DNA of 7,675 nucleotides from Clostridiaceae bacterium AF10-41 (GCA_027686065.1 JAQCTH010000091.1:4099-11773); one strand, 5' to 3'; shown: positions 1 to 6,946, counted from the first letter of the stretch. Notes: a model not told the origin generated them from the letters alone. Numbers and translations are program-made.

Positions 1-38
1 ATGGTAATAAGAAAAATCCTTTATAGTTTAAGTATTTA

Positions 39-44
39 TATAAT
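39..44 (+). promoter_or_regulatory. Possible -10 element upstream of the carboxypeptidase gene
   Basis: A perfect TATAAT lies 37 nt upstream of the ATG at 81, which would give a leader of about 30 nt. No convincing -35 hexamer stands 16-18 nt upstream, and the stretch is so AT-rich that chance matches are common. The rest of positions 1-80 shows no gene or hairpin that I can support. Confidence 0.25.
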
Positions 45-80
45 TGCTAATTTATATTAATTGAATTAAGGAGAACTGTT

Positions 81-1586
81 ATGGATTTAAAAGAAAAAAT
101 AATAGAAGTAAAGAATTATTTAAGTCAGTATGAAAAATTAAATCAAGCACTTAGCTTAATTTATTGGGATATGAGAACTAATATGCCAAGTAAAGCAGGA
201 GAATCAAGGTCAGAGGTTTTAGAATATTTATCTGCTGAAAACTTTAAAATGATTACCAGCCCTAAGATTGGAGAATTTATAAAAGACTTATCACAACATA
301 AAAGTGAAATGAATCTTCAAGCAAGAAGAATGTTAGAGGAGCTTGAAAGAAATTATAATGAAACAAAAAAAATACCAAAAAATAGATATGTAGCCTTTGT
401 TGGTGTTTGTAGCAATTCAGAATTAGCTTGGGAAAGAGCTAAAAAAGAAAATGATTTTGAAATATTTAAACCTCACTTAGAAAAAGTAGTTGAATTTCAA
501 AAGGAATTTATTAATTATTGGGGATATAAAATAGATAAGTATGATACACTTTTAGATAAATATGAATTAGGGCTTACCACTAACCAATTAGATAAGATAT
601 TTTCAGAGCTAAAAGATGGAATAATTGAAATTTTAAATAATTTAAAATCAAGCAAGAAAACTATAAAACGTGACTTTTTATTTGGAAATTTTGATACAAA
701 AAAGCAGAAGGATTTATCTTTATTTATTTTGGAAAAAATAGGATTTGATTTGAGTGCTGGGAGATTAGATGAAAGTATTCATCCTTTTACAACAAATTTT
801 GGTAATAAAGATGTAAGATTAACTACTAATTATCATGAAGATGAGTTTACTTCAGCTTTGTTTAGTACTATTCATGAAGGTGGACATGGTATTTATGAAC
901 AAAATATAAGTGATAATTTAGAAAGTACAGGTCTTCAAACAGGAGCTTCCATGGCAATACATGAATCTCAATCAAGATTTTATGAAAATATATTAGGCAG
1001 GAGTAAAGAGTTTTGCTCATATTTATTACCTATAGCTAAAAAATATTTTGAAGATTTCGAAGCTGTTACTTTAGACGAATTCTATGAAGCAATGAACTAC
1101 GTTGAGACTTCATTAATTAGGACAGAAGCAGATGAATTAACTTATGGACTTCATATTATAATAAGATATGAAATTGAGAAAGAATTAATTAATGGAAGAA
1201 TAACAGTGGATAATCTTAAAAACTTATGGAATAAAAAGTATAAAGAATATTTAGGTGTTGAGCCTAAGAATGATAGTGAAGGAGTACTTCAAGATACTCA
1301 CTGGTCAGATGGATCCTTTGGATATTTTCCAAGTTATGCTTTGGGTAATTTATATGGAGCTCAAATTTTCCATAAACTTTTAGAAGAAAAACCAGAAGTA
1401 ATGGATGAAGTGAAAAATGGAAATTTAACTGAAATAACTAACTGGTTAAAAGAAAAAGTACATGTATATGGTGCACTATATACTCCAAATGAACTTATAG
1501 AGAATATAACCGGGGAAGGTCTTAATCCAAAATATTTTATAGATTATTTGAAAAACAAATATTATAAAATATATAATGTAAAATAA
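81..1586 (+). CDS. M32-family zinc metallocarboxypeptidase (thermostable carboxypeptidase 1 / Taq carboxypeptidase type)
   Basis: This 501-residue protein, the usual length for peptidase family M32, should be a cytoplasmic Zn- or Co-dependent carboxypeptidase that removes C-terminal residues from peptides. All family signatures are visible: HPF at 234-236, DVRLT at 244-248, the zinc motif HEGGH at 265-269 (H265 and H269 ligands, E266 the catalytic glutamate), HESQSR at 294-299 with E295 as the likely third zinc ligand, IRTEAD at 346-351 and GVLQDTHW at 401-408. There is no signal peptide or membrane segment, and the fold is expected to be nearly all helical. The start is set by AAGGAG at 68-73, 7 nt before the ATG. 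It is probably expressed alone: 153 nt separate it from the malic enzyme, although no clear terminator lies between. A role in recycling peptides is inferred from the family. Nothing appears truncated and no catalytic residue is missing. Confidence 0.95.
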   Translation: MDLKEKIIEVKNYLSQYEKLNQALSLIYWDMRTNMPSKAGESRSEVLEYLSAENFKMITSPKIGEFIKDLSQHKSEMNLQARRMLEELERNYNETKKIPKNRYVAFVGVCSNSELAWERAKKENDFEIFKPHLEKVVEFQKEFINYWGYKIDKYDTLLDKYELGLTTNQLDKIFSELKDGIIEILNNLKSSKKTIKRDFLFGNFDTKKQKDLSLFILEKIGFDLSAGRLDESIHPFTTNFGNKDVRLTTNYHEDEFTSALFSTIHEGGHGIYEQNISDNLESTGLQTGASMAIHESQSRFYENILGRSKEFCSYLLPIAKKYFEDFEAVTLDEFYEAMNYVETSLIRTEADELTYGLHIIIRYEIEKELINGRITVDNLKNLWNKKYKEYLGVEPKNDSEGVLQDTHWSDGSFGYFPSYALGNLYGAQIFHKLLEEKPEVMDEVKNGNLTEITNWLKEKVHVYGALYTPNELIENITGEGLNPKYFIDYLKNKYYKIYNVK

Positions 1587-1659
1587 AAAAAATAAATATA
1601 ATATATAAACTAAATAAAGCTTAAATTTATTTTCTGGGAAATAATGTAAAATAAAAAAA
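1573..1659 (+). repeat. 19-bp direct repeat at the 3' end of the carboxypeptidase gene
   Basis: ATAATGTAAAATAAAAAAA occurs at 1573-1591 and again at 1641-1659, 68 nt apart. The first copy spans the last codons and the stop of the carboxypeptidase gene, and the second lies in the gap before the malic enzyme. Flanking bases are not alike, so there is no larger duplication. The repeat is low in complexity and may be chance or a small slippage/duplication product. Confidence 0.5.
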
Positions 1660-1687
1660 TACTTAGGTCTTAAATGTGGCAATTCTA

Positions 1688-1716
1688 TTGAATGATTTAT
1701 GAAAAGATTTTATTAT
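1688..1716 (+). promoter_or_regulatory. Candidate promoter for the malic enzyme-regulator transcript
   Basis: TTGAAT (1688-1693) and TATTAT (1711-1716) are separated by 17 nt, a good sigma-A-type arrangement. The problem is its position: transcription would start near 1723, directly before the AAGGAGG ribosome binding site at 1724-1730, leaving a leader of under 20 nt. The true promoter may lie further upstream in the 1587-1739 gap, or there may be read-through from the carboxypeptidase gene. Confidence 0.3.
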
Positions 1717-1739
1717 ACAGATAAAGGAGGGGATATTTT

Positions 1740-2876
1740 ATGAAAGAAAAAAGTTTAAAAGCTCATGAAAATTGGAAAGGAAAAATAGAAGTTATAAGCA
1801 GATGTCCTGTAAATAACAATGAAGATTTGACAATAGCATATACTCCTGGTGTATCATATCCTTGTTTAGAAATTGAAAAGGATAAAGATGCTTCATATAA
1901 ATATACAAGGAGATCTAATTTAGTTGGAGTAATTACTGATGGAAGTGCTGTATTAGGACTCGGGAATATTGGACCACTAGCAGCAATGCCGGTTATGGAA
2001 GGAAAATGTGTATTATTTAAAGAATTTGCAGGCGTTGATGCATTTCCTATTTGCATAAGTGATAATGATGTGGATGTTTTGGTAAATACAGTAAAACTTA
2101 TAGAAGGTAGTTTTGGAGCGATAAATTTAGAGGATATAAGTGCACCTCGTTGTTTTGAAATTGAAGAAAGATTAAATGAAATTTGTGATATACCTGTTTT
2201 TCATGATGATCAGCATGGTACTGCCATTGCTGTACTGGCTGCACTTCTAAATGCCATGAAGGTAGTAAGAAAAGATTATAATATGAAAATTATTGTAAAT
2301 GGAGCAGGAGCTGCAGGGATAGCTATAGCTAATTTAATATATGATGCAGGCTTTCAGAACATTGTAATTTGTGATAGATATGGTATAATCACAAGTGATA
2401 ATGCAAGTAATAAATATCAAATAGAATGTGCTGTAAAATTTAACAAAAATAAGAGGGGCTCTCTTAAAGATGCATTAGTAGAAGCAGATGTATTTATAGG
2501 AGTTAGTGCTGGAAATATTTTAACAAAAGAAATAGCAATGTCAATGAATGCTAATCCTATAATATTTGCACTAGCAAATCCAATTCCAGAAATAATGCCA
2601 GAAGTAGCTAAGGAAGCTAATGTAAAGGTTATTGCTACAGGAAGAAGTGATTATCCTAATCAAATAAATAATCTATTGGTATTTCCTGGGATAATAAAGG
2701 GAGCTTTAAAGGCACGTATTAATAAAATAACTACAAATATGCAATTAGAAGTTGCTAAAGGAATTGCTAATTGTATAAAAGAAAATGAATTAAATAGTGA
2801 GAATATAATTCCAAGTGTATTTGACAAAAGAATTGTTGATTTAGTTTGTAATATAATTTGTAGTTTTAAAGAATAG
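1740..2876 (+). CDS. Malic enzyme, short bacterial form, probably NAD-dependent (malate to pyruvate + CO2)
   Basis: This 378-residue cytoplasmic enzyme should oxidatively decarboxylate L-malate to pyruvate using a divalent metal. The N-terminal catalytic domain carries YTPGVSYP (34-41, Y34 the expected general acid), GSAVLGLGNIGPLAAMPVMEGK (ending at K89, the expected catalytic lysine), EDISAPRCF (131-139, metal ligands E131/D132) and FHDDQHGTA (154-162, metal ligand D156/D157). The Rossmann domain has GAGAAG at 188-193 and an acidic D212 at the end of the next strand, which favours NAD over NADP (an inference). FALANPIPEI (276-285) and GRSDYPNQINN (301-311) complete the family pattern. The length is near that of short bacterial malic enzymes and lacks the C-terminal phosphotransacetylase-like domain of MaeB types. 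AAGGAGG at 1724-1730 sets the start. The stop is 8 nt before the RpiR gene, so the two are probably co-transcribed, an unusual partner for a malic enzyme. Confidence 0.93.
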   Translation: MKEKSLKAHENWKGKIEVISRCPVNNNEDLTIAYTPGVSYPCLEIEKDKDASYKYTRRSNLVGVITDGSAVLGLGNIGPLAAMPVMEGKCVLFKEFAGVDAFPICISDNDVDVLVNTVKLIEGSFGAINLEDISAPRCFEIEERLNEICDIPVFHDDQHGTAIAVLAALLNAMKVVRKDYNMKIIVNGAGAAGIAIANLIYDAGFQNIVICDRYGIITSDNASNKYQIECAVKFNKNKRGSLKDALVEADVFIGVSAGNILTKEIAMSMNANPIIFALANPIPEIMPEVAKEANVKVIATGRSDYPNQINNLLVFPGIIKGALKARINKITTNMQLEVAKGIANCIKENELNSENIIPSVFDKRIVDLVCNIICSFKE

Positions 2877-2884
2877 GAGTTATT

Positions 2885-3625
2885 ATGGAGAATTTAGCTA
2901 AATTATTTAATAAATTAACTAATAGTGAACAAAAGGTATTTACATATATTTATGCTAATCAACAAAAAGTAATAAAAATGAAAATAAATGATTTAGCTAA
3001 AGAAACATTTACTTCGAAAACTGTAATTATTAATTTAGCACAAAAGCTAGGGTTTGAAGGCTTTTCAGATTTAAAATATTATTTAAAATCAAATAATAAT
3101 AGTGAAGATGACATAAAGGTTTTAGAAGATTTGCAATATGGATTAAAACAAAATATTGAAAAAACTTTTGTGGTAATAGAAGCTGATTTGTATAAAAAGG
3201 TTTCTAGAGAAGTTATGGAAGCTAAAACTGTTTATGTTTTTGCAAGAGGTACAAGCAAAGCAGCCGGATATTATTTAAATCATCTTTTATTAACCTTAGG
3301 AATTAAGTGTATATTTGTTAAAGATTACAACCTATTAACTCTAGTTGGAAATACATTAGAAAGTGATGAATTAGTTATTTTAATTTCATTATCTGGGAAT
3401 ACAGAAAAGATATTAGAAGTGGCTAATATATCTAAAGTTAAAGGTTGCAAAACAATAGGGATTACTTCCTTTGGTAATAATGAATTATCTAAGATAAGCG
3501 ATTATACTCTTCATTGTGTCTCTAGTAATACAGAAACAAAATTTAATGATAGTATATCTAGAATCGGTATGTTTATAGTAATTGAATTGCTAGTAAATTC
3601 TATTAAAGAGTTTACTAATAGATAG
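2885..3625 (+). CDS. RpiR-family transcriptional regulator (HTH + SIS), likely regulator of the downstream alpha-glucoside operon
   Basis: The 246-residue length and layout are typical of the RpiR family. An N-terminal winged helix-turn-helix covers about residues 1-75 (NSEQKVFTYI, then IKMKINDLAKETFTS and TVIINLAQKLGFEGFSDLK, the usual RpiR recognition region). A C-terminal SIS domain covers about 105-240, with VFARGTSKAAG (118-128) and LISLSGNTEKIL (165-176) forming the expected phosphosugar pocket. Its ligand is therefore probably a sugar phosphate. AGGAG at 2875-2879 overlaps the malic enzyme stop codon, with a 5-nt spacer to the ATG, so translation is probably coupled. The gene ends in its own terminator, so the PTS genes that follow need a separate promoter. 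C. acetobutylicum is known to place an RpiR gene just before its maltose PTS and malH genes, which supports regulation of 3855-6826. Whether it activates or represses cannot be read from the sequence. Confidence 0.9.
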   Translation: MENLAKLFNKLTNSEQKVFTYIYANQQKVIKMKINDLAKETFTSKTVIINLAQKLGFEGFSDLKYYLKSNNNSEDDIKVLEDLQYGLKQNIEKTFVVIEADLYKKVSREVMEAKTVYVFARGTSKAAGYYLNHLLLTLGIKCIFVKDYNLLTLVGNTLESDELVILISLSGNTEKILEVANISKVKGCKTIGITSFGNNELSKISDYTLHCVSSNTETKFNDSISRIGMFIVIELLVNSIKEFTNR

Positions 3626-3650
3626 CTCGCAAAATTGCGAGCTATTTTTT
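3622..3650 (+). terminator. Rho-independent terminator of the malic enzyme-RpiR transcript
   Basis: TAGCTCGCAA (3623-3632) and TTGCGAGCTA (3635-3644) are perfect reverse complements, giving an 8-10 bp stem with a GC-rich core and a short A/T loop, followed by six T residues at 3645-3650. The first three bases of the stem are the TAG stop codon of the regulator, so the hairpin begins inside the gene. Confidence 0.92.
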
Positions 3651-3665
3651 ACTTTAGAGAATTAT

Positions 3666-3686
3666 AATATCTAATTTTTAGATATT
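3666..3686. repeat. 9-bp perfect inverted repeat in the control region
   Basis: AATATCTAA (3666-3674) and TTAGATATT (3678-3686) are exact reverse complements around TTT. The stem is almost all A:T and is not followed by a T-run, so it is a poor terminator. It sits about 70 bp upstream of the -35 of the permease promoter and could be an upstream protein-binding site. AT-rich chance symmetry cannot be excluded. Confidence 0.45.
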
Positions 3687-3716
3687 TCTTGTGACATAGG
3701 TCATTTCTTGTGACCT
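3684..3716 (+). promoter_or_regulatory. Candidate operator: tandem ATTTCTTGTGAC repeats with embedded inverted repeats
   Basis: ATTTCTTGTGAC occurs exactly twice, at 3684-3695 and 3703-3714, 19 bp apart. A partial third ATTTCTT lies at 3761-3767, between the promoter hexamers. Within the pair, TGAC-ATAG-GTCA (3692-3703) and AGGTCA-N7-TGACCT (3698-3716) are dyads sharing the middle GTCA. The TGAC half-sites are GC-containing in otherwise AT-rich DNA, so chance is less likely. Lying 38-70 bp upstream of the -35, the site suits an activator or upstream repressor. The RpiR protein encoded next door is the leading candidate (inference). Confidence 0.55.
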
Positions 3717-3752
3717 TAGACTTTACAAAAGAAAAGAGTATCACTTAGACTT
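3715..3752 (+). repeat. 9-bp direct repeat CTTAGACTT
   Basis: CTTAGACTT appears at 3715-3723 and 3744-3752, 29 bp apart, the second copy directly abutting the region of the -35 hexamer at 3754. It may be part of the same regulatory array as the ATTTCTTGTGAC pair, or coincidence. Confidence 0.35.
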
Positions 3753-3753
3753 A

Positions 3754-3782
3754 TTGAAAGATTTCTTTATACCGATTACAAT
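3754..3782 (+). promoter_or_regulatory. Sigma-A-type promoter of the alpha-glucoside PTS operon
   Basis: TTGAAA (3754-3759) and TACAAT (3777-3782) stand 17 nt apart, each differing from consensus at one position. Transcription should start near 3789-3790, giving a leader of about 65 nt before the ATG at 3855. That leader is too short, and lacks a terminator, for the antitermination control used by some glucose-family PTS operons. Confidence 0.65.
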
Positions 3783-3790
3783 AAAAATGA

Positions 3791-3804
3791 AAAGAGCGCT
3801 CTTT
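3791..3804. promoter_or_regulatory. 14-bp palindromic operator at the predicted transcription start
   Basis: AAAGAGCGCTCTTT is a perfect palindrome with a GAGCGCTC core, beginning about +1 of the predicted transcript. This is the classic position for a repressor site. It resembles a CcpA catabolite-response element (GAAAGCGCTTTC-like core), but the two A/T-to-core positions are shifted, so it is not a clean cre. CcpA and the neighbouring RpiR protein are both possible binders. Confidence 0.55.
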
Positions 3805-3841
3805 AAAGAAAAGGTATTCATAAATATATAATTTAATAAAT

Positions 3842-3846
3842 GGAGG
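3842..3846 (+). promoter_or_regulatory. Ribosome binding site that fixes the permease start at 3855
   Basis: GGAGG lies 8 nt before the ATG at 3855. An in-frame ATG at 3840 would place this Shine-Dalgarno inside its own first codons, and nothing resembling a ribosome binding site precedes 3840. The protein therefore starts MSKEFSQK. Confidence 0.85.
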
Positions 3847-3854
3847 AAGGCAAA

Positions 3855-5411
3855 ATGTCAAAAGAATTTAGTCAAAAAATTCAACAGTTTGGTAGAACCT
3901 TATTACTACCAATTGCAGTTATGGCTCCGGTGGGAATGATATTAGGGATAACAGGAGCTCTTGTTCAGTCTTATATGATAGCAAGATTTCCATTCCTAGG
4001 AAATGAAGTTCTAAATACAATTTTAGTTAATATAAGAACTATAGCAGGTGCTGTCTTTGACAATATTCCATTAATGTTTGCAATGGGTGTTGCATATGGA
4101 ATGTCAAAAAAAGATAAGGGAATTTCAGTATTTGCATCAGTTATAGGATATATAATCTTAATAATATCTATGAATGTATGGTTAACTGTAACTGGAAAGT
4201 TAGCAGCTCCAGAAGTAATGAGTCAATTTGGACAAATAAAGGTATTAGGAATACAAACTATGAATGTAAACGCTTTAGGAGGTATTGTAACAGGTTTAGT
4301 TGCAGCTTGGGCAACAGATAGATTTTATAAACTTGAATTGCCAATTGCTTTTGCATTCTTCTCTGGTAAAAAATCAGTTCCTATAATAACAATGGGAATT
4401 ATGACTGTAATTGGATTAACAATACCATTTATATGGGAAGTTTTAGTTGCTTTACTTACTAAATTATCAGTAGTTTTCTTAAGTCCAGTAGGTCCATTCT
4501 TTACAGCAGCAGGTGAAAGGTTATTTATTCCTTTTGGATTACATCATCTTTGGAATGCTTTATTTAGATTTACTGAAGCTGGTGGTTCATATGTTATAAA
4601 TGGAGAAACCTTTGTAGGGGTTGTTCCAACCTTAAATGAAGTTCTATTTAAGCAAGGACCAACAAGCGAATATTGGAGTATGATGCCATCATTAACAAGA
4701 TTCATGGCTCAGCAACAAATGCTATGTACTTTATTTGCATTCCCTGCTATAGGACTTGCGATGTACAAAACAGCATATAAAGAAAATAAAAAATTAGTTA
4801 AATCTTTAATGATTACTTGTATATTAACAGCACTTTTAGGGAATGTTACAGAACCACTAGAATTCTCATTTGTATTTATTGCACCATTATTATATGTGGC
4901 TTATGCATGTATAATAGGTGTTGGAGCAGTAGTATTATCCTTAGCTAATGTAGCAATTGGCTATATTAGAGGTACAATTTTTGACTTTGCAATATTTGGA
5001 TTACTTTATGAAAATACTCATTGGATTAGTTTTATACTGATAGGATCAATTTTAGCAGTAGTAGTTTATTTTGTATTCAAATGGGCAATATTGAAATTTG
5101 ATTTAAAAACTCCTGGAAGAGAAGATTCTCCATCAGCAGATAATACTCTTATAAAAGAAAAGAGATATGATGAAATAGCCAAAATAGTTATAAGAGCTTT
5201 AGGTGGAAAATCAAATATAAAAAATGTAGATAACTGTATAACTCGTTTGAGAATAGATTTAGGTGAAGTTAATATAGTGGATCAAAAGCTTTTAGAGACA
5301 TCAGGATGTACAGGAATATTCTTCCCAGCATCTAAGCACATTCATATTGTTTATGGACCTTTAGTAGAATTTGTTAGAAATGCAGTAGATGACGAATTAA
5401 GCAATATGTAG
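3855..5411 (+). CDS. PTS permease EIICB, alpha-glucoside (maltose) specific, glucose superfamily
   Basis: This 518-residue membrane protein should import an alpha-glucoside, probably maltose or related disaccharides, while phosphorylating it. The EIIC domain (about 1-415) has some ten hydrophobic segments and the family marks FFSGKKSVPI (168-177), PFGLHHLWN (226-234) and GNVTEPLEFSF (329-339), which form the sugar site. A linker rich in charged and Ser/Pro residues (about 416-435) leads to the EIIB domain, where NCITRLR carries the phosphocysteine C461. The C-before-B order and length match MalB/AglA-type alpha-glucoside permeases. No EIIA domain is attached or encoded nearby, so phosphate must come from another protein such as a glucose-type EIIA. 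It is the first gene of a two-gene operon with the 6-phospho-alpha-glucosidase, which sets the substrate class. Exact sugar preference cannot be read from the sequence. Homologues are variously called malB, malP or aglA. Confidence 0.92.
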   Translation: MSKEFSQKIQQFGRTLLLPIAVMAPVGMILGITGALVQSYMIARFPFLGNEVLNTILVNIRTIAGAVFDNIPLMFAMGVAYGMSKKDKGISVFASVIGYIILIISMNVWLTVTGKLAAPEVMSQFGQIKVLGIQTMNVNALGGIVTGLVAAWATDRFYKLELPIAFAFFSGKKSVPIITMGIMTVIGLTIPFIWEVLVALLTKLSVVFLSPVGPFFTAAGERLFIPFGLHHLWNALFRFTEAGGSYVINGETFVGVVPTLNEVLFKQGPTSEYWSMMPSLTRFMAQQQMLCTLFAFPAIGLAMYKTAYKENKKLVKSLMITCILTALLGNVTEPLEFSFVFIAPLLYVAYACIIGVGAVVLSLANVAIGYIRGTIFDFAIFGLLYENTHWISFILIGSILAVVVYFVFKWAILKFDLKTPGREDSPSADNTLIKEKRYDEIAKIVIRALGGKSNIKNVDNCITRLRIDLGEVNIVDQKLLETSGCTGIFFPASKHIHIVYGPLVEFVRNAVDDELSNM

Positions 5412-5503
5412 TGTATAGGAATACTAACTATAAACTTACTAAAAAATTAAGAAAAATTATAGATACATTAATATAAATTATAAATACAGCGGAGGGATAG
5501 ATA

Positions 5504-6826
5504 ATGAGAAGTAGTAATATAATCACAATAACTGGAGCAGGAAGTGCTAGAACTCCAGCCTTGGTAGGAAGCTTAGTAAAATTAAAGGATAGATTTCCAT
5601 TAAGGAAAATTATCTTTTATGATATAGATAATGAAAGAACATCTAAAATGGAAGACTATATTAGATTAGTATTAAATACTTATTGCAGTGAAACAGAAGT
5701 TGTTTTTACAACTGATCCAGATATAGCATATGAAAAAACAGATTTTGTATTTTGTCAAATGCGTGTTGGGAAAAATGAAATGAGAAGTTTCGATGAAAAA
5801 ATTCCACTAAAATATGGATTAGTAGGACAAGAAACTTGTGGACCAGGAGGATTTGCTTATGGAATGAGATCTCTTGGAGCAATGGTAGAAATGGTTAACC
5901 AAGTTCGTAAACATTCAAAGGATACATGGATACTAAATTATACAAATCCTGCTGCAATAGTTGCATTAGGGCTTGATAAAGTATTTCCAGATGATAAAAG
6001 AATCTTAAATTTGTGTGATCAACCATACTCTCTTATGAGATCTTACTCAAAAATATTAGGAGTTGAGCAAAAAAAATTAAGAGCTACTTATTTTGGATTA
6101 AACCATTTTGGATGGTTTACAGAGCTTAAGGATATAGAGGGAAAAGAGTATTTTGATGAATTAAGAACATATTTAAGGGATTATGATTTTAAACCTTATA
6201 ATGCAGAGCAACGTTCTAAATCTTGGCTTGATACGTACTTAAGAGTAAATAAATATATGAACTTCTTTGATGAATATATTCCAACAACATATCTTCAATA
6301 TTATTTCTTTGCAGAAGAAATAGTAGCTGAAAGTGATCCTAATTACACAAGAGCAGATGAAGCAAAGGATTCAAGAGAAAAAGAAGTTTGGGATATATGC
6401 TCTAAGGCTACTAGTACTGATTCAATTGAAGATATAGAAATAATTACAAATAGTGTATTTGGAGACTTGATGGTTGAACTTGCTGAATCAATAGCTTATG
6501 ATCTTCAGAATGAGTTTATTCTTATGAGTAGAAATAATGATATTATAACTAACTTTAGTAAAGATGCTATTGTTGAGGTTTCAGGAACTGTTGGAAAAGA
6601 TGGAGCTAATCCTTATAAATATGGAGAAATAAAGCCATTCTATAAAGGTTTAATGGAAGCACAACATGCGTATGAACTTCTTACAGTTGAAGCTTTCTTA
6701 GAAAAAAATTATACTAAAGCATTACAAGCATTAACTTTAAATAGAACTATTGTAAATCCGGAAAAGGCAAAGGCTGTATTAGACGATTTAATGGAAAAAA
6801 ATAAAGATTACTGGTATTTAACATAA
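5504..6826 (+). CDS. malH: NAD- and metal-dependent 6-phospho-alpha-glucosidase, glycoside hydrolase family 4
   Basis: This cytoplasmic enzyme of 440 residues, the same size as characterised MalH proteins, should hydrolyse 6-phosphorylated alpha-glucosides such as maltose 6'-phosphate to glucose 6-phosphate and a free sugar. GH4 enzymes use NAD+ and Mn2+ in a redox-elimination mechanism. The N-terminal Rossmann motif ITGAGSARTPAL (9-20) and acidic FYDIDNER (38-45) bind NAD. NYTNPA (145-150) is conserved. CDQP (171-174) supplies the metal ligand C171 and D172, and NHFGW (200-204) gives the second ligand H201. A Cys-Asp-X-Pro motif marks the alpha-phosphoglucosidase branch, whereas beta enzymes have Cys-Asn. 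A tyrosine in TTYLQYY (261-267) is the likely catalytic base. GGAGGG at 5491-5496 sets the start. The 92-nt gap after the permease gene has no terminator, so the two are co-transcribed and end at the hairpin at 6826. Confidence 0.94.
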   Translation: MRSSNIITITGAGSARTPALVGSLVKLKDRFPLRKIIFYDIDNERTSKMEDYIRLVLNTYCSETEVVFTTDPDIAYEKTDFVFCQMRVGKNEMRSFDEKIPLKYGLVGQETCGPGGFAYGMRSLGAMVEMVNQVRKHSKDTWILNYTNPAAIVALGLDKVFPDDKRILNLCDQPYSLMRSYSKILGVEQKKLRATYFGLNHFGWFTELKDIEGKEYFDELRTYLRDYDFKPYNAEQRSKSWLDTYLRVNKYMNFFDEYIPTTYLQYYFFAEEIVAESDPNYTRADEAKDSREKEVWDICSKATSTDSIEDIEIITNSVFGDLMVELAESIAYDLQNEFILMSRNNDIITNFSKDAIVEVSGTVGKDGANPYKYGEIKPFYKGLMEAQHAYELLTVEAFLEKNYTKALQALTLNRTIVNPEKAKAVLDDLMEKNKDYWYLT

Positions 6827-6871
6827 AAATAATTAAAGTCCTCTAAATTTTTAGAGGACTTTAATTATTTT
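6826..6871. terminator. Strong, nearly symmetric (bidirectional-type) terminator after malH
   Basis: A perfect 21-bp stem joins 6826-6846 to 6851-6871 around the loop ATTT. Its core is AAAGTCCTCTAA / TTAGAGGACTTT. The outer arms are an A-run on the left and a T-run on the right, so the structure could stop transcription from either direction. The stem begins on the last base of the malH stop codon. It separates the sugar operon from the next gene. Confidence 0.92.
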
Positions 6872-6893
6872 GTATCATTAGTTGATTAAAAAT

Positions 6894-6899
6894 TATAAT
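6894..6899 (+). promoter_or_regulatory. Possible -10 element for the exported-protein gene
   Basis: A perfect TATAAT lies 47 nt before the ATG at 6947, downstream of the malH terminator where a new promoter is expected. No good -35 hexamer stands 16-18 nt upstream; TTGATT at 6882-6887 is too close. The element is plausible but weak. Confidence 0.3.
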
Positions 6900-6946
6900 T
6901 CTATGTCAATACTGATAATAAGTAAAGATGTAGGAGGGAGTTAAGT

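Noticed and set aside
1..60. Short open frame of 19 codons starting at the first base of the window
   Set aside because: It could be the tail of an upstream gene or chance. It has no visible ribosome binding site, no recognisable sequence, and other frames close quickly in this AT-rich DNA.
1612..1632. Inverted repeat AAATAAA / TTTATTT as a terminator after the carboxypeptidase gene
   Set aside because: Only A:T pairs, a 7-nt loop and no proper T-tract follow, so it is too weak to call.
1476..1682. 68-codon open frame on the - strand
   Set aside because: It overlaps the carboxypeptidase 3' end. Its run of Phe, Ile and Tyr simply reads AT-rich DNA backwards.
1763..2056. 97-codon open frame on the - strand
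   Set aside because: It lies wholly within the malic enzyme gene, whose catalytic motifs are intact in the + frame.
3840..3854. Upstream ATG that would add five residues to the permease
   Set aside because: The GGAGG for the ATG at 3855 falls inside this extension, and no ribosome binding site precedes 3840.
3651..3854. Riboswitch or antiterminator leader before the permease
   Set aside because: The predicted leader is only about 65 nt, with no terminator/antiterminator pair and no recognisable aptamer core.
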